Below are positions 63,667 through 64,000 of a stretch of DNA of 64,000 nt, one piece after another (position 1 is the stretch's first letter; each line of letters starts with the position of its first letter). The DNA comes from Rhizomys pruinosus. Its lineage: Eukaryota > Chordata > Mammalia > Rodentia > Spalacidae. The notes under the pieces are model-generated. The model searched no databases and was not told the DNA's origin. It saw only the letters and a list, made by a program, of their open reading frames with translations. The DNA lies in contig VZQC01004543.1 of assembly GCA_009823505.1 (NCBI GenBank), positions 3,139,151-3,203,150 on the forward strand, given 5' to 3'. A program made the position numbers and the translations under genes.

Positions 63667-63904
63667 TTAAATTTTTATTATTTATTTATTATTTATTTAT
63701 TTTTTATGAATGTACTGTCTGCATGTAGGTTTGTGCACCCGTGTCGTGCAATGCCAGGAGTTGAAGAAGGCGTCGATTCCCCGGAACTGGAGTTCTCCTG
63801 GAATTGGAGTCACAGACGGTTCTCAGCCGCCATGTGGGTGCTAGGATCGAACCTGGTCCTCTGCAAAGCAGTCGGCTCTAACCGCTAGGCCATCTCTCCA
63901 GCCC
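63667..63904 (-). mobile_element. B2 SINE (reverse of a facing pair)
   Basis: A reverse B2 from its (atttatt)n tail to ctaggccatctctccagccc. Together with 63,466-63,665 it forms a tail-to-tail inverted pair. Confidence 0.95.
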
Positions 63905-63929
63905 AACTTTTTTTTTAAGTCTCTAGTAC

Positions 63930-64000
63930 GAGCACTGGAGTAGCTTTAATGCGGAGGTAGATCTCTGTGAGATTGAGGGCAGCGTGGTAAACATAGTGAG
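63930..64000 (+). mobile_element. B1 SINE, cut by window end
   Basis: gtagatctctgtgagattga and cagcgtggtaaacatagtga are the middle of a diverged B1. Confidence 0.75.

Noticed and set aside
1..64000. An undescribed defence-type or operon-like gene system
   Set aside because: The window is rodent intergenic DNA dominated by transposons and local duplications. No operon structure, clustered genes or catalytic domains other than the L1 relic were found.

Overview
This window is non-coding mammalian DNA, almost certainly from a myomorph rodent. It is packed with B1, B2, B3 and B4 SINEs, a decayed L1, several LTR fragments and long purine or pyrimidine microsatellites. Most B1 copies share the 3' wording CTACAGGGAGACCCTGTCTC followed by gaaaagacc. 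From memory this differs from the usual mouse and rat B1, so the species is probably outside Mus and Rattus; I cannot name it. No intact protein-coding gene, classical RNA gene or CRISPR array is visible.

The one recognisable gene remnant is at 15,071-17,288 on the plus strand. It is a broken member of the Clec2 (Clr/Ocil) family of C-type lectin-like receptors. The transmembrane exon (15,071-15,196) and the fourth exon (15,882-15,988) are open. The exon for the first part of the lectin domain is missing, and the last exon (17,139-17,288) carries a small frameshifting deletion and a stop. In rodents Clec2 genes alternate with Klrb1 receptor genes in the natural killer gene complex, so the window most likely lies in a Clec2/Klrb1-type cluster.

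Most of the rest is a mosaic of locally duplicated blocks in both orientations, named here A to E. A: 260-2,050, 5,975-8,270, 20,790-21,990, 55,640-56,645, 58,963-60,170. B: 4,330-5,100, 8,700-9,440, 32,396-32,567, 23,400-24,130, 33,970-34,860, 49,080-49,666, 56,790-57,480. C: 1-255, 2,565-4,330, 9,440-10,905, 22,419-22,617, 25,368-26,480, 32,890-33,970, 34,860-36,250, 46,915-48,870, plus fragments. D: 5,340-5,780, 40,140-40,650, 54,860-55,370, 61,470-61,615. E: 17,647-18,127, 39,110-39,545, 53,825-54,310, 60,420-60,910. Three LTR families (called F, G, H here) are scattered among them.

Region by region: 1-11 kb is an inverted arrangement of A, B and C. The Clec2 pseudogene, L1 3' sequence and block E occupy 12-18 kb. 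From 20 to 26 kb run A, LTR G, C and B. A quieter stretch with an L1 ORF2 fragment covers 26-32 kb, followed by B and C again at 32-36 kb. LTR-rich DNA with F and H fills 36-46 kb, C and B in reverse lie at 47-50 kb, and the E/B2/D cassette with an inverted copy of the 22-24 kb region lies at 53-61 kb. The window ends in a SINE cluster. Three single unknown bases (49,667, 53,535, 61,616) and three stretches with abnormal indel density suggest that parts of the duplicated sequence are poorly assembled.
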